A stretch of 64,000 nucleotides of DNA from SH-MAG3 sp036374995 (GCA_036374995.1 DASUSS010000007.1:1-64000), one strand, 5' to 3'; counted from the stretch's first letter, positions 36,329 through 45,145 are shown. Notes: generated by a model not told the origin, from the sequence alone. Numbers and translations: made by a program.

Positions 36329-38659
36329 ATGTCGGCCGTACTGCTCTGTGCGATGCTGCTGAGCGGTGCCGCGCAGGACCCGGTCCGGGTCACGGCATCG
36401 CTCTCCGCCGAACGCATCAACGTCGGCGAGACGACCACGCTCCAGATCACGGTCGAGACGCGCGGTACGGCGCCGGAGGAGATCCGCGTGCCCGATCTCA
36501 CGCGGGATCTCGAGATCCTCGGCACGAGCGATTATACTCAGACGCAGATCACGGTGCCGGGCGGACGCACGCGCGTCACGCGCCGCGACGTCGTCATCAT
36601 CGCGCGCAGCCAGGGTGTGTATCGCATCCCGCCCGCCGTCGTGCGCGTGGCCGGAATGGTATACCGCACGGCGCCGCTGGACCTGATCGTTCGCAGCGGC
36701 AGTGCCGTCCCGGCGCCCGACCGCGCAGCTTCGTCCTCGTCCCTCAGCATCACTCTCGATCCCGATACCGTGTACGTCGGCGAGCAGGTGACGCTGTATG
36801 CCGAGGCGACGTTCGCGGAGGAGATGCGCACGCGGCAGTCACGTCCCGCCACGTTCGATCCGCCCGCGCCGACCGGCTTCTGGATCCAGGACCTGCCCGA
36901 TCCGATCAGTGTCACGCTGCGCGTCCGCGAAGGCCGCACCGTGGAGACGCAGACGTATCGTCGCGCGTACTTTCCGCTCGCGCCCGGCACGTATCACTTT
37001 CCCCCCGCGCGGCTGCACTACGAGGTCCGGCGCGGTTTTCTCTACGCGGCCGAGACGCGCGAGCTCGTGTCCGATTCGGTTCCGCTCGTCGTGCTCCCCG
37101 TTCCCGCGGCCGGCATGCCCTCCGCGTTCAACGGTGCGGTCGGCCGGCTGACGCTGCGCGCGTCGGTCGCGCCCGTGCGCGTGCGCGCCGGCGAAGCGAC
37201 GCTTCTCACGGTCGAGCTCGAGGGATCGGGCAACGTGAAGGCGCTCCCGGAGCCGCGTCTGCCCCCGATCGACGGGGCCGAGGTCTTCGCGCCGGCGCAG
37301 GACTCGCGAGTCGACGTCAATGACAACCGTGTCGGCGGAAGCAAGCGCTTCCGCTGGATGCTCGTGCCCGAGCAGCCCGGCACGCTCGTCATCCCGCCCG
37401 TGGAATACGACGTCTTCGATCCCGAGCTCGGCAGCTACATCGCGCTGCGCAGCGATACGCTGCGTATCGAGGTAGCGCCCGTGACGACGGTGGTCGCAGC
37501 CGACACGGCGCTGCGCCCGTTGCGCACACTTCGCGGCACGGCCGCGCTGGACTGGGTCCGCTCACCGGGGTTCGTCGTCGTTCAGATCGTACCGCTGCTG
37601 GCGCTGCTCGGCGCGCTGTCCGTCCGGCGCCGGCGCGAGCGACTTCCCGGCCCCCGCGATGAAGCCGCCGAGCTCAGGCGGCAGCTGGGCGAGCTGCGTG
37701 CGCGCGAGCCGGCGCCCGGCGTGCTGAGCGAGCTGGAGCGGATCGTTCGCGAAGCCGTCGTCCGGGTTGCGGGAGGGGAGGGAGAGCCGGTGGCTGCATT
37801 GCGGTCGCAGAAGCGTCCGGCGGCCGCGGCCGAGCTCGAGAGTCTGCTGCGCGAGCTCCAGCGGCTCCGCTTCGCGCCGGCAGAGGCGTTCGATGCCGAA
37901 CGACTGATCGACCGGGTCGAAGCGTTCATCGCGCTGATCGCTCCGCGCCGCGGCTGGAAGCGCGCGCCCGGCACGCCGGTGATCGCCCTCGTCGCGTTGC
38001 CCGGCCTGCTCGCGTCTGCACAGATCGACCCGGACGAGCTCTTCTTCGAGGGTGTGGAGCGGTACGAGCGCGGTGAGTTCGCGGCCGCCGCCAGCTCGTT
38101 CGCCCGCTATACGGAAGCCGTCCCGCGCGATCCATCCGGCTGGTACGACTACGGTCTGGCCGCGCACCGGGCCGGCGATACCGGGCGCGCGGCGTGGGCG
38201 TGGCTGCGTTCGATCCAGCTCGATCCGCGCGACGCGGACGTGCGCCAGAACCTGCGTGCGATTGGAGCGGATGCCGCTCTCGCGGCCGTCCAGCCGATCG
38301 ACTGGCTGAGTGCTCCCGAGCGCGCGCTGCTCGCCGCGATCGGCTGGTGGCTGATGACTCTGGGAATTGCCGTCAGGATCGCCCGGCGCGGGCGCTGGAG
38401 CGCGGCCGCGCCGGGTGCGACCATTCTCGCCATTGCGATCATCGGATCGGCCACCGTCGCAACGCGGCCGACGCTCGTCACGCCGATGGGGCAGGGTGCG
38501 GCTCTCTACGCGGCGCCCACGACGCGCGACGACGCCCTGGGCGAGTTGCCCCCGGGCAGTGCCGCGCGCCTCGTCGAGCGGCGCGACGGCTGGGTCCGCG
38601 TTCGCACGGAGAGCGGCCAGGACGGCTGGGTCGAGCGCCGTGCCGTGGCATCGCTCTGA
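36329..38659 (+). CDS. BatD-BatE fusion: oxygen-tolerance protein with TPR and SH3 domains
   Basis: The 776-residue protein starts with a signal peptide and a BatD-type series of beta domains (SAERINVGETTTLQITVE, LDPDTVYVGEQVTLYAEATF), a helix near 415, then a second signal-like helix near 550, TPR units (from about 565) and a C-terminal SH3-like domain (LYAAPTTRDDALGELPPGS). BatE is a TPR-SH3 protein, so the end matches BatE. The ATG directly follows the previous stop. Confidence 0.83.
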   Translation: MSAVLLCAMLLSGAAQDPVRVTASLSAERINVGETTTLQITVETRGTAPEEIRVPDLTRDLEILGTSDYTQTQITVPGGRTRVTRRDVVIIARSQGVYRIPPAVVRVAGMVYRTAPLDLIVRSGSAVPAPDRAASSSSLSITLDPDTVYVGEQVTLYAEATFAEEMRTRQSRPATFDPPAPTGFWIQDLPDPISVTLRVREGRTVETQTYRRAYFPLAPGTYHFPPARLHYEVRRGFLYAAETRELVSDSVPLVVLPVPAAGMPSAFNGAVGRLTLRASVAPVRVRAGEATLLTVELEGSGNVKALPEPRLPPIDGAEVFAPAQDSRVDVNDNRVGGSKRFRWMLVPEQPGTLVIPPVEYDVFDPELGSYIALRSDTLRIEVAPVTTVVAADTALRPLRTLRGTAALDWVRSPGFVVVQIVPLLALLGALSVRRRRERLPGPRDEAAELRRQLGELRAREPAPGVLSELERIVREAVVRVAGGEGEPVAALRSQKRPAAAAELESLLRELQRLRFAPAEAFDAERLIDRVEAFIALIAPRRGWKRAPGTPVIALVALPGLLASAQIDPDELFFEGVERYERGEFAAAASSFARYTEAVPRDPSGWYDYGLAAHRAGDTGRAAWAWLRSIQLDPRDADVRQNLRAIGADAALAAVQPIDWLSAPERALLAAIGWWLMTLGIAVRIARRGRWSAAAPGATILAIAIIGSATVATRPTLVTPMGQGAALYAAPTTRDDALGELPPGSAARLVERRDGWVRVRTESGQDGWVERRAVASL

Positions 38660-38665
38660 GCGCGC

Positions 38666-38693
38666 TTGACCCGCGCGGGGGCGCACCTATACT
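38666..38693 (+). promoter_or_regulatory. upp promoter
   Basis: TTGACC (38666-38671), 16-base spacer, TATACT (38688-38693), in the short gap after the Bat cluster. Confidence 0.6.
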
Positions 38694-38733
38694 TCCGCAC
38701 TTCCGCGACCCTGTCCCGTTCCCCGGACGCGCC

Positions 38734-39372
38734 ATGCACGAGTTCCCGAACCTCACCGTCATCGACCATCCGCTCATCCGCCACAAGCTGGCAGTGCTGC
38801 GCAGCCGCGAGACGCCGAAGAAGACGTTCCGCGAGCTGGTCGACGAGATCTCGATGCTCATGGGCTACGAGGCGACGAAGGACCTGCCGCTCGAGGACGT
38901 CGACATCGAGACGCCGCTCGAGAAGACGCGCGCGCAGATGGTGAGCGGCAAGAAGCTCACGCTCGTCCCGATCCTCCGCGCGGGGCTCGGCATGGTCGAG
39001 GGCATGCTGCGCCTGATGCCGTCCGTGCGCGTCGGCCACATCGGACTCTACCGCGACCACGACACGCTCCAGCCCGTCGACTACTACTTCAAGATCCCGC
39101 CCGATCCCGCGTCGCGCGATTTCTTCGTGCTCGACCCCATGCTCGCCACGGGTGGGTCGGCGTCCGCGGCGGTCTCCTCGCTCAAGCGCCATCACGCCGC
39201 CCGCGTCCGGCTGATGTCGCTCGTCGCCGCGCCGGCCGGCGTGCAGCGGATGCTCGACGACCATCCCGATGTCCAGGTCTACGTCGCCGCACTCGACCGC
39301 GAGCTCAACGACATCGGCTACATCCTACCCGGCCTCGGCGACGCCGGCGACCGGTTGTTCGGCACCCGCTGA
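38734..39372 (+). CDS. upp: uracil phosphoribosyltransferase
   Basis: A 212-residue salvage enzyme converting uracil and PRPP to UMP. The N-terminal VIDHPLIRHKLAVLRSRET, PILRAGLGM, the PRPP loop VLDPMLATGGSA and the C-terminal LPGLGDAGDRLFGT are all standard. It duplicates the UPRTase activity often found in PyrR. Confidence 0.97.
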   Translation: MHEFPNLTVIDHPLIRHKLAVLRSRETPKKTFRELVDEISMLMGYEATKDLPLEDVDIETPLEKTRAQMVSGKKLTLVPILRAGLGMVEGMLRLMPSVRVGHIGLYRDHDTLQPVDYYFKIPPDPASRDFFVLDPMLATGGSASAAVSSLKRHHAARVRLMSLVAAPAGVQRMLDDHPDVQVYVAALDRELNDIGYILPGLGDAGDRLFGTR

Positions 39373-39383
39373 CGCGGTTATTT
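39355..39383 (+). promoter_or_regulatory. candidate promoter of the CAT-anticodon tRNA
   Basis: TTGTTC (39355-39360), 17-base spacer, TTATTT (39378-39383), overlapping the end of upp and ending 11 bases before the tRNA. Confidence 0.35.
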
Positions 39384-39394
39384 TTCGGGAGTCC

Positions 39395-39468
39395 GGGCCC
39401 GTAGCTCAGGTGGTCAGAGCACTCGACTCATAATCGAAGGGTCGCAGGTTCGAGTCCTGCCGGGCCCA
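39395..39468 (+). tRNA. tRNA with CAT anticodon (Met elongator or Ile2)
   Basis: The 74-base cloverleaf has acceptor stem GGGCCCG/CGGGCCC, D stem GCTC/GAGC, loop CTCATAA with anticodon CAT at 39429-39431 and T arm GCAGG/CCTGC. There is a C-A mismatch at the base of the anticodon stem. The CGACTCATAATCG core followed by GGTCGC resembles E. coli tRNA-Ile2 (lysidine-modified), but elongator Met cannot be excluded by eye. It is not the initiator: the acceptor stem is fully paired. Confidence 0.85.
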
Positions 39469-40087
39469 CTCGTGGTCAGCCAAAACGAAGTGAAAGTGAA
39501 CGTCGGGGGCGGGCACTTTCACGCTCAGGGCGTCGAACCGGCGCCTGACATGCAGCAACCTGACCCGTCCGCCCCCCGGGAACGTGCCTTGTTCCGGGTA
39601 TCGATGATCCGCGCGTTCCTCCTCGCCGCGACGTTCGCCGCTGGCCTGTGCGCTGGCGCACGCGCCGACATCGTGGACGATGACCGGAGCTCGCGTCACG
39701 GCCTCGAGCCGGGCGCTGCGCACGACAGCGGCGCGGCCCTCGCGCACCAGCTCGCACGCGTCGGCACGCTCGCGCTCGCTGAAGCCCCGTTGCGTTACCG
39801 CAGTACGTGGACCGCGCGCCCGGCGCCCCCGCAGTACGGGCGCCGTGGTGTGCATGGACCGCACGGTCTCCCCTTCTGTCCCCACCACATTCCGGCGACA
39901 CGCCTGCTCTTCGGACACGGCGTGTTCGCCGGTCTGCTGAGTACTCCACCACCACAGGTCTGATTCCAGCCGCCGCGGTTTCTTTACGCGGTGCTCCGGC
40001 CGCACGCGGACGAGCGTGTGGCACCGGGCGTTAGCTGCGCCGCGACGCGTCCGCGCCGCGGAAGGACTTCGTGAAAAGGGAGTCACT
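39469..40087 (+). other. 619-base region without a firm gene
   Basis: It contains a short inverted repeat (GTGAAAGTG ... CACTTTCAC at the left end) and a possible small secreted protein (see 39604-39963). No promoter, riboswitch or transposon remnant was recognised. Confidence 0.4.
39604..39963 (+). CDS. possible small secreted protein
   Basis: A 119-codon frame starting with a signal-peptide-like segment (MIRAFLLAATFAAGLCAGARA) broken here as residues 1-20 plus A; the third codon positions are mostly G/C as in real genes of this window. No Shine-Dalgarno sequence and no recognisable domain; the C-terminal half is rich in His and Pro. It may equally be chance in high-GC DNA. Confidence 0.25.
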   Translation: MIRAFLLAATFAAGLCAGARADIVDDDRSSRHGLEPGAAHDSGAALAHQLARVGTLALAEAPLRYRSTWTARPAPPQYGRRGVHGPHGLPFCPHHIPATRLLFGHGVFAGLLSTPPPQV

Positions 40088-41695
40088 GTGAGCTCAGGCA
40101 CTACGTCGAGCGAGGCTTGGGGTACGCGCGTCGGACTCATCCTCGCCATGGCGGGCAACGCCGTTGGACTCGGGAACTTCCTGCGCTTTCCCGTGCAGGC
40201 GACCGCGAACGGTGGCGGCTCGTTCATGATCAGCTACTTCATTGCACTGCTCCTGCTCGGGATTCCCCTGATGTGGATCGAGTGGGGCATCGGTCGGAAC
40301 GGTGGCCGTTACCGGAAGGGGCACCTCCCCGGCATGTTCGCGGCAGTGTGGCATCATCCGGCTGCCAAGTATCTGGGAGTGATGGGGCTGGTGATTCCGC
40401 TCGTAGTCATGATCTACTACACGTACATCGAGAGCTGGACGCTCGCGTTCACGTGGTATTCCGTGACGAGGGACTACTTCGGCCACACGACACAGAACGC
40501 CATGACCGGCTACCTGCAATCGTTCCAGGGCGTCGGCGACCCTGCCACGCGCGAGCACGCCTGGTACACGCCGTACGGCTTCTTCGTCGTCACCCTCGCA
40601 ATCAACATCTGGATCATCTCCAGGGGCATCTCCGGCGGGATCGAGAAACTCGCCAGAATCGGCATGCCGATCCTGTTCCTGTTCGCGGCCATCCTGGCTG
40701 TCGTCGTGCTGACCCTGCCCGCCGGGCCGGATGGATCGACGGCGTGGACCGGCCTGAATTTCATCTTCCGTCCCGACCTGTCCCGTCTCGATGAGCCGGG
40801 CGTGTGGCTCGCGGCCGCGGGTCAGATCTTCTTCACGCTCTCCGTGGGCATGGGAAGTCTCCAGGCGTATGCGTCCTACCTGTCGACGAAGGACGACATC
40901 GCACTCAATGGCGTGGCCACGGCGGCGACGAACGAGACGGCAGAGGTCGTGCTCGGTGGCAGCATCGCGATCCCCGCGGCGGTCGTCTTCTTCGGCGTCG
41001 GCGGGGCCGTGGCCGTTGCGCAGTCCGGGTCCTTCAATCTCGGCTTCGCAACCATGCCGGTTGTGTTTCAGCAGCTGCCGCTCGGTCACCTGCTCGGCGG
41101 GATGTGGTTCGGTCTGCTGTTCTTTGCCGGGATCACGTCCTCCGTCGCCATGCTGACCCCGATCATCGCGTTCTTCCGCGAGGAGTTCGGTCTGCGACGC
41201 GAGCTCGTGTGTTATGGGCTCGGAATCATCACACTGCTGTTCGGGCTGATGCACATTGCGTGGCTCGAGCACGGTTTCCTGGACGAATGGGACTACTGGG
41301 CGGGCACGTTCGGACTGGTGCTGCTCGCGGTCAGCGAGACGCTGGTATTCATGTGGATCTTCAAGCCGGAGAACGCCTGGGTTTCGATTCACCTGGGCGC
41401 GGACATGCGCATCCCGCGCGTCTTCAAGTTCATCATGACGGTGGTTACGCCGATGTACCTGCTGGTGATTCTCGTCTGGTGGGGTTGGCAGGACGCACTG
41501 CCGATCCTGCGCATGGAACGCGTCCTGCCGGGTGCCGAGCGCTACGTCGTGGCATCCCGGCTCATCATACTGCTCTTCGTCGTCGTCTTCCTGTTGCTGA
41601 TCCGCATCGCCTGGAAGCGCAACCGCTACGATGACCGGGCAGGGTTCGCAGAGCTCACGGGCAGGGAGGGGCGCGCGATGGAGGCGGTATCATGA
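40088..41695 (+). CDS. neurotransmitter:sodium symporter family transporter
   Basis: A 535-residue NSS/SNF transporter with about 12 helices. The sodium-site helix 1 reads LAMAGNAVGLGNFLRFP and helix 6 FFTLSVGMGSLQAYASYL. Bacterial members import amino acids with sodium. GTG 40088 has GGGAG five bases upstream; the longer frame lacks hydrophobic start. A small-subunit gene overlaps its stop by 4 bases. Confidence 0.94.
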   Translation: MSSGTTSSEAWGTRVGLILAMAGNAVGLGNFLRFPVQATANGGGSFMISYFIALLLLGIPLMWIEWGIGRNGGRYRKGHLPGMFAAVWHHPAAKYLGVMGLVIPLVVMIYYTYIESWTLAFTWYSVTRDYFGHTTQNAMTGYLQSFQGVGDPATREHAWYTPYGFFVVTLAINIWIISRGISGGIEKLARIGMPILFLFAAILAVVVLTLPAGPDGSTAWTGLNFIFRPDLSRLDEPGVWLAAAGQIFFTLSVGMGSLQAYASYLSTKDDIALNGVATAATNETAEVVLGGSIAIPAAVVFFGVGGAVAVAQSGSFNLGFATMPVVFQQLPLGHLLGGMWFGLLFFAGITSSVAMLTPIIAFFREEFGLRRELVCYGLGIITLLFGLMHIAWLEHGFLDEWDYWAGTFGLVLLAVSETLVFMWIFKPENAWVSIHLGADMRIPRVFKFIMTVVTPMYLLVILVWWGWQDALPILRMERVLPGAERYVVASRLIILLFVVVFLLLIRIAWKRNRYDDRAGFAELTGREGRAMEAVS

Positions 41696-41853
41696 GCGCA
41701 GGCGCGGTGCTGTTCATGCTGCTGAGCTGGCTGTTCGTACTGGGGCTGATGACATGGTCCTTTACCCGTATTCTGCGGCATCGACGCCACCATGATCCGG
41801 ACGGCACGGGCCCGGCCTCACCGCCGGAGCCCGCAATGCATGATCCGGAGTAG
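41692..41853 (+). CDS. MetS-type small subunit of the NSS transporter
   Basis: A 53-residue protein with one membrane helix (LFMLLSWLFVLGLMTWSF) and a basic then acidic tail. MetS of Corynebacterium is such a subunit, needed by the methionine transporter MetP, and this gene type is often overlapped with an NSS gene as here (ATGA). Substrate is unknown. Confidence 0.75.
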   Translation: MSAGAVLFMLLSWLFVLGLMTWSFTRILRHRRHHDPDGTGPASPPEPAMHDPE

Positions 41854-41859
41854 CACGCG

Positions 41860-42831
41860 TCACAGGGTCGCCTGGTGCTGCGTCGCCTGCAGCACCAGGT
41901 ACAACGTGTAGGCGGCGTATGCGGCGAGGAGAAACCCGCCTTCGGCGCGGCTCACGCGCATGCCCGAGTAGAGAACCGGCAGCGTCGCTACCGCCACTGC
42001 GAGCATGACCGGGATGTCGAAGTCGATCATGCTCGGCACGACAGCAACACCGTGTGGCGCGAGAATACCACAAAGCCCGACAATGGCCAGGATATTGAAG
42101 ATGTTGCTGCCAATGATATTGCCGACGGCAATGTCGCGCTCGCCGCGGATGCTGGCGACGACGGACGTCGCAAGCTCCGGAAGCGAAGTCCCGGCAGCGA
42201 TGATGGTCAGTCCGATCACGGCCTCGCTCACATCGAGCACCCGGGCGAGAGCGACGGCGCCGGACACGAACCAGCGTGCGCCGAGTACGAGCAGCGCGAG
42301 CCCCACGACGGCGATGATGGCGGAGCGTGCGATCAGGCGCCCGAATCGCTCCGGGCGCGCCGTGGCTGCAGCTGTGACCGGTTCGACGGTTGGCCGCCGT
42401 TGCCGGACGATCCACCATGTGTACGTAAGCAGCCCGCTGAACAGCAGCACGCCCTCGGCGCGGTCGATTCGTGCATCCAGTGCCATCAGCAGCAGGACAA
42501 CCGAGGCGGCGAGCATTACCGGCGCATCCAGCCGGACGAGCTGGCGATCGACAACGAGCGGAACGACCGAGGCCGAGAGGCCGAGTATGAACAGGACATT
42601 GAAGATGTTGCTGCCCACGACGTTGCCGATGGCAATCGCCGGTCGATCGGCGAAAGTCGCGCCGATACTCACGGCCAGCTCCGGTGCACTCGTGCCGAAT
42701 GCGACGATCGTGAGACCGACGACGAGTGACGGCAGCGCGGTTGCCACAGCGATCCTTGCGGCGCCGCGGACGAGCAGCTCGGCGCCCGCCATCAGCAGCA
42801 CGGCACCGGCGATGAGCAGTGCAGCGATCAC
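41860..42831 (-). CDS. CaCA-family cation exchanger (calcium/sodium antiporter)
   Basis: The 323-residue protein has ten helices in two homologous halves, each with the exchanger motif: AFGTSAPELAVS ... GNVVGSNIFNVLF and AAGTSLPELATS ... GNIIGSNIFNILA. It resembles YrbG and exports calcium or sodium. GTG 42831 is used; the longer frame upstream is antisense to nothing useful and lacks hydrophobicity. It overlaps the small membrane gene before it by 4 bases (GTGA) and converges with the MetS gene 6 bases away. Confidence 0.9.
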   Translation of the reverse strand: MIAALLIAGAVLLMAGAELLVRGAARIAVATALPSLVVGLTIVAFGTSAPELAVSIGATFADRPAIAIGNVVGSNIFNVLFILGLSASVVPLVVDRQLVRLDAPVMLAASVVLLLMALDARIDRAEGVLLFSGLLTYTWWIVRQRRPTVEPVTAAATARPERFGRLIARSAIIAVVGLALLVLGARWFVSGAVALARVLDVSEAVIGLTIIAAGTSLPELATSVVASIRGERDIAVGNIIGSNIFNILAIVGLCGILAPHGVAVVPSMIDFDIPVMLAVAVATLPVLYSGMRVSRAEGGFLLAAYAAYTLYLVLQATQHQATL

Positions 42832-43073
42832 TCGTCGCGTTCCTTCGAGTTGAGGCCGTCGCGGTGCCCTGGAACCGAGTTGCCGGGCGCCTGGCCATCG
42901 GACTTCGATGCCCGGGTGGTGACGATGCCGTAGACGAGTACGGCGATCATCAGCAGGGCGCCTGCGATGAAACCGATCGCAAGTACATCCACGCGTCCGT
43001 CCGTGGCCGCGGACTGCGTCGCTGAGAGCAGCATGAGCGTCATGGTAAGACTCCAGACCAGGGATTGCCGCAC
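42828..43073 (-). CDS. small membrane protein upstream of the cation exchanger
   Basis: An 81-residue frame with an N-terminal signal-like helix (LTMTLMLLSATQSAATDG), a second helix (VLAIGFIAGALLMIAVLVYG) and a charged tail. Its TGA overlaps the exchanger GTG, which argues that it is translated. The start (GTG 43073, or ATG 43043) is unsure; no function is recognised. Confidence 0.55.
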   Translation of the reverse strand: MRQSLVWSLTMTLMLLSATQSAATDGRVDVLAIGFIAGALLMIAVLVYGIVTTRASKSDGQAPGNSVPGHRDGLNSKERDE

Positions 43074-43175
43074 GGTGGTGCGGGCTCACGCGCACCTCAG
43101 ATCCGGCGCGCGTGACATCACGGCGGGGCGCAGTCGCGCGCCGCCCGGGAACTCACCCGCGCCGAACGGCGCGGA

Positions 43176-43613
43176 TCAACCCCGGCTGTCAGGAGGTGGT
43201 GTGCTGGTGTGGTGCCCGTCGGCTGCCGCCCGACGAAGGTGGAGCTCGTGGCGTTGCATGAGGTCGCGCACGGCCGCGCCTGAGCTGCCGTCGGGAGTGT
43301 CGGCGACGCGCGGGTCGTGCTCGAGTGACGGTGAGCGTGTAACCGGCCGCGATGTCGAACGGCGACCGCGCTGATCCAGCGCCGTGATGGCACCTGCCAC
43401 CGAGCTGACCGACAGTGCGGCGTGCTGCGACGGATCCCCGACGTCGTCCCGGAAGGAGGCCGTCATGGCAGCATCGCGTTGGCGGATACCCGCCGAGCAC
43501 GCACTCGTGCTGCCGAGCAGGCCGCCGCCCAGTATGACGATCGCGACGAGATGGCGGAGCACCCGGCCTGTCGTAATTACCTCGAGGTTCGAAGGTCGTA
43601 CCGCCGACTGCAT
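43176..43613 (-). CDS. possible lipoprotein, hypothetical
   Basis: A 145-codon frame. From an internal GTG it reads VLRHLVAIVILGGGLLGSTSAC, a plausible lipoprotein signal, followed by a polar Arg/Ser-rich sequence without known domains. Codon third positions are only moderately G/C-rich. It occupies the otherwise empty 43074-43729 gap, where nothing else is seen. Confidence 0.35.
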   Translation of the reverse strand: MQSAVRPSNLEVITTGRVLRHLVAIVILGGGLLGSTSACSAGIRQRDAAMTASFRDDVGDPSQHAALSVSSVAGAITALDQRGRRSTSRPVTRSPSLEHDPRVADTPDGSSGAAVRDLMQRHELHLRRAAADGHHTSTPPPDSRG

Positions 43614-43729
43614 TCTGCGCGCATCGGCAGGGCAATCCTCCTGCCGGCGTACGGTCCCGCAGCGCGTGCCCGACGCGCGTTCAAGCCGTCACCGACAACG
43701 CAGCGAGGGCCGTGTTCCTGCCTGCCCCC

Positions 43730-44461
43730 TTACCGCCTGATCTCGGCGCCCATCGTCGTGAGCAGAATCACTCCGTGAGCATGGCCGGTACCCCAGCGGA
43801 ACGTGGCCTCGTTCGGCGGAATGAACTCGAGGCGTCCCAGCGATTCCGTGCCGATGTCCGAGAGGTACTGGGTACCGCCGAGCCGCGCGTTGTCCAGATA
43901 GACGAGGATGTGATCGTCGCCGGGCACGACGACAATGGGCTCATCGAAATCCGCACGCCCGCGCGCGGACTCGGTGAAGCTGTTCAGCCCGCGCGGAATA
44001 AGCCATTCCTTGCGCAGTGAGCGGACGAGTGTATATGCGTCGGCTGCGCCGGCGGCGACGATCTCCTCCCGCTCGATCGTCTGCCGCGCTGCCGCGAAAT
44101 CGGGGCGCATCTCGTCCGGACCGCGGCCGCCGTCGAAGGCGAACCGGCCGGTCACCGCACCGAGCACCACACCGCCCACCGCCCAGGCGCCGCGGCCGTG
44201 CATGAAGTCCGCGTCGCTCTCCCAGTCGCTGACGGCGACGTGAGACGCGAAATAACCCAGCCAGCCGCCGACCACTGCGCCCGTGAACATCCGGCCGAGC
44301 CGGGACTTCAGACTGGGGCTCTGTCGCTCCTGATCCGGCTCGATCACCCTCGGCTGATCGGACACGCCCGGCGGCGGCGCCGGCGCGCGGCTGTCGCTCT
44401 GGCCGAAAGCCGGTGACGCACACAGGCTGATCAGTATCAATGAGAGAGTCGCTCGTCGCAT
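43730..44461 (-). CDS. secreted protein with isolated TonB-plug-like C-terminal domain
   Basis: The 243-residue protein has a signal peptide ending SPAFGQ, a Gly-rich hydrophobic stretch near 55-120 (FTGAVVGGWLGYFASHVAV, AVGGVVLGAVTGRFAF) and a C-terminal domain from about 140: DAYTLVRSLRKEWL, then ILVYLDNARLGG, then LSDIGTESLGRLEFI and FRWGTGHAHGVILLTT. That order resembles the plug of TonB receptors but no barrel follows. GGAG precedes ATG 44461. It is divergent from a gene with the same kind of domain. Confidence 0.65.
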   Translation of the reverse strand: MRRATLSLILISLCASPAFGQSDSRAPAPPPGVSDQPRVIEPDQERQSPSLKSRLGRMFTGAVVGGWLGYFASHVAVSDWESDADFMHGRGAWAVGGVVLGAVTGRFAFDGGRGPDEMRPDFAAARQTIEREEIVAAGAADAYTLVRSLRKEWLIPRGLNSFTESARGRADFDEPIVVVPGDDHILVYLDNARLGGTQYLSDIGTESLGRLEFIPPNEATFRWGTGHAHGVILLTTMGAEIRR

Positions 44462-44509
44462 GGGGACTCCAGGGAGGACTTGTGTGGTTCCGCCGCACCT
44501 GAACGGGGA

Positions 44510-44521
44510 ACATTCAAATGT
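44510..44521. promoter_or_regulatory. palindrome in divergent region
   Basis: ACATT-CA-AATGT lies between the two divergent plug-like genes, 49 bases from the left start. It could be an operator; no factor is known. Confidence 0.25.
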
Positions 44522-44692
44522 GACGCGAGGGCGTGGAGCCGACAACCCCTGCCGTCTCGCTGCATGAAACGAACCGGTCAGCCGCCGAGGGGTACATCCT
44601 GCACCGGGAGCCTTGCCTTTCCGACCCCCGCCCCTTAACGAGTGAGACAGCGCGACGATTCGTCTCGCCGCTGTCACCAAGGAGGCCCCAGA

Positions 44693-45145
44693 ATGCGTCC
44701 CCGTCCCACCCTCCTGGTCACCGTGTCCGCAGCCCTGATCCTGACATCCTGCACCGCGCTGCGCCGGGACCGCGAGAACATGACCGGCGTCGCCGCCGAG
44801 AACGGCGGTCTCGTCCTCTCCGGAGCGAGCCTGACCGACGGCCGGGGTGACCTCCTCGCCGCAATGATGGGCAAGGTGCCGAACTTCCGCGTGCGCCGGC
44901 TGAAGGAGCAGTGCCCGCAGATCACGCTGCGCAACGCCGTCTCCTTCCAGTCGTACGTCAATCCTCACGTGTACGTCGACGGCGCGCGTGCCACCGATAC
45001 GTGCATTCTCGAGTCGCTCCAGACGAATGATGTCGAGCGCGTCGAAGTCTACCCGACCGGCGTCACCGTGCGACCCGGCTACGGACGTCACGCCCACGGC
45101 CTGATCCTCGTCTTCATGCGCGACGGCACGTCCACGGGCGGCTGA
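44693..45145 (+). CDS. plug-like lipoprotein
   Basis: A 150-residue lipoprotein (lipobox ALILTSC) whose body resembles the plug-like domain of the divergent neighbour: LLAAMMGKVPNFRVRRL, VNPHVYVDGARATD, LESLQTNDVERVEVYP and VRPGYGRHAHGLILVF. A perfect AAGGAGG is 7 bases before ATG 44693. Two cysteines (in EQCPQ and DTCIL) might pair. Function is unknown; binding at the outer membrane is a reasonable guess. Confidence 0.68.
   Translation: MRPRPTLLVTVSAALILTSCTALRRDRENMTGVAAENGGLVLSGASLTDGRGDLLAAMMGKVPNFRVRRLKEQCPQITLRNAVSFQSYVNPHVYVDGARATDTCILESLQTNDVERVEVYPTGVTVRPGYGRHAHGLILVFMRDGTSTGG

Noticed and set aside
39406..40227. 273-codon minus-strand frame ending in ARQDSNLRPFDYESSALTT
   Set aside because: The ending is the well-known false protein produced by translating the antisense of a tRNA gene (39395-39468); the rest has no domain.
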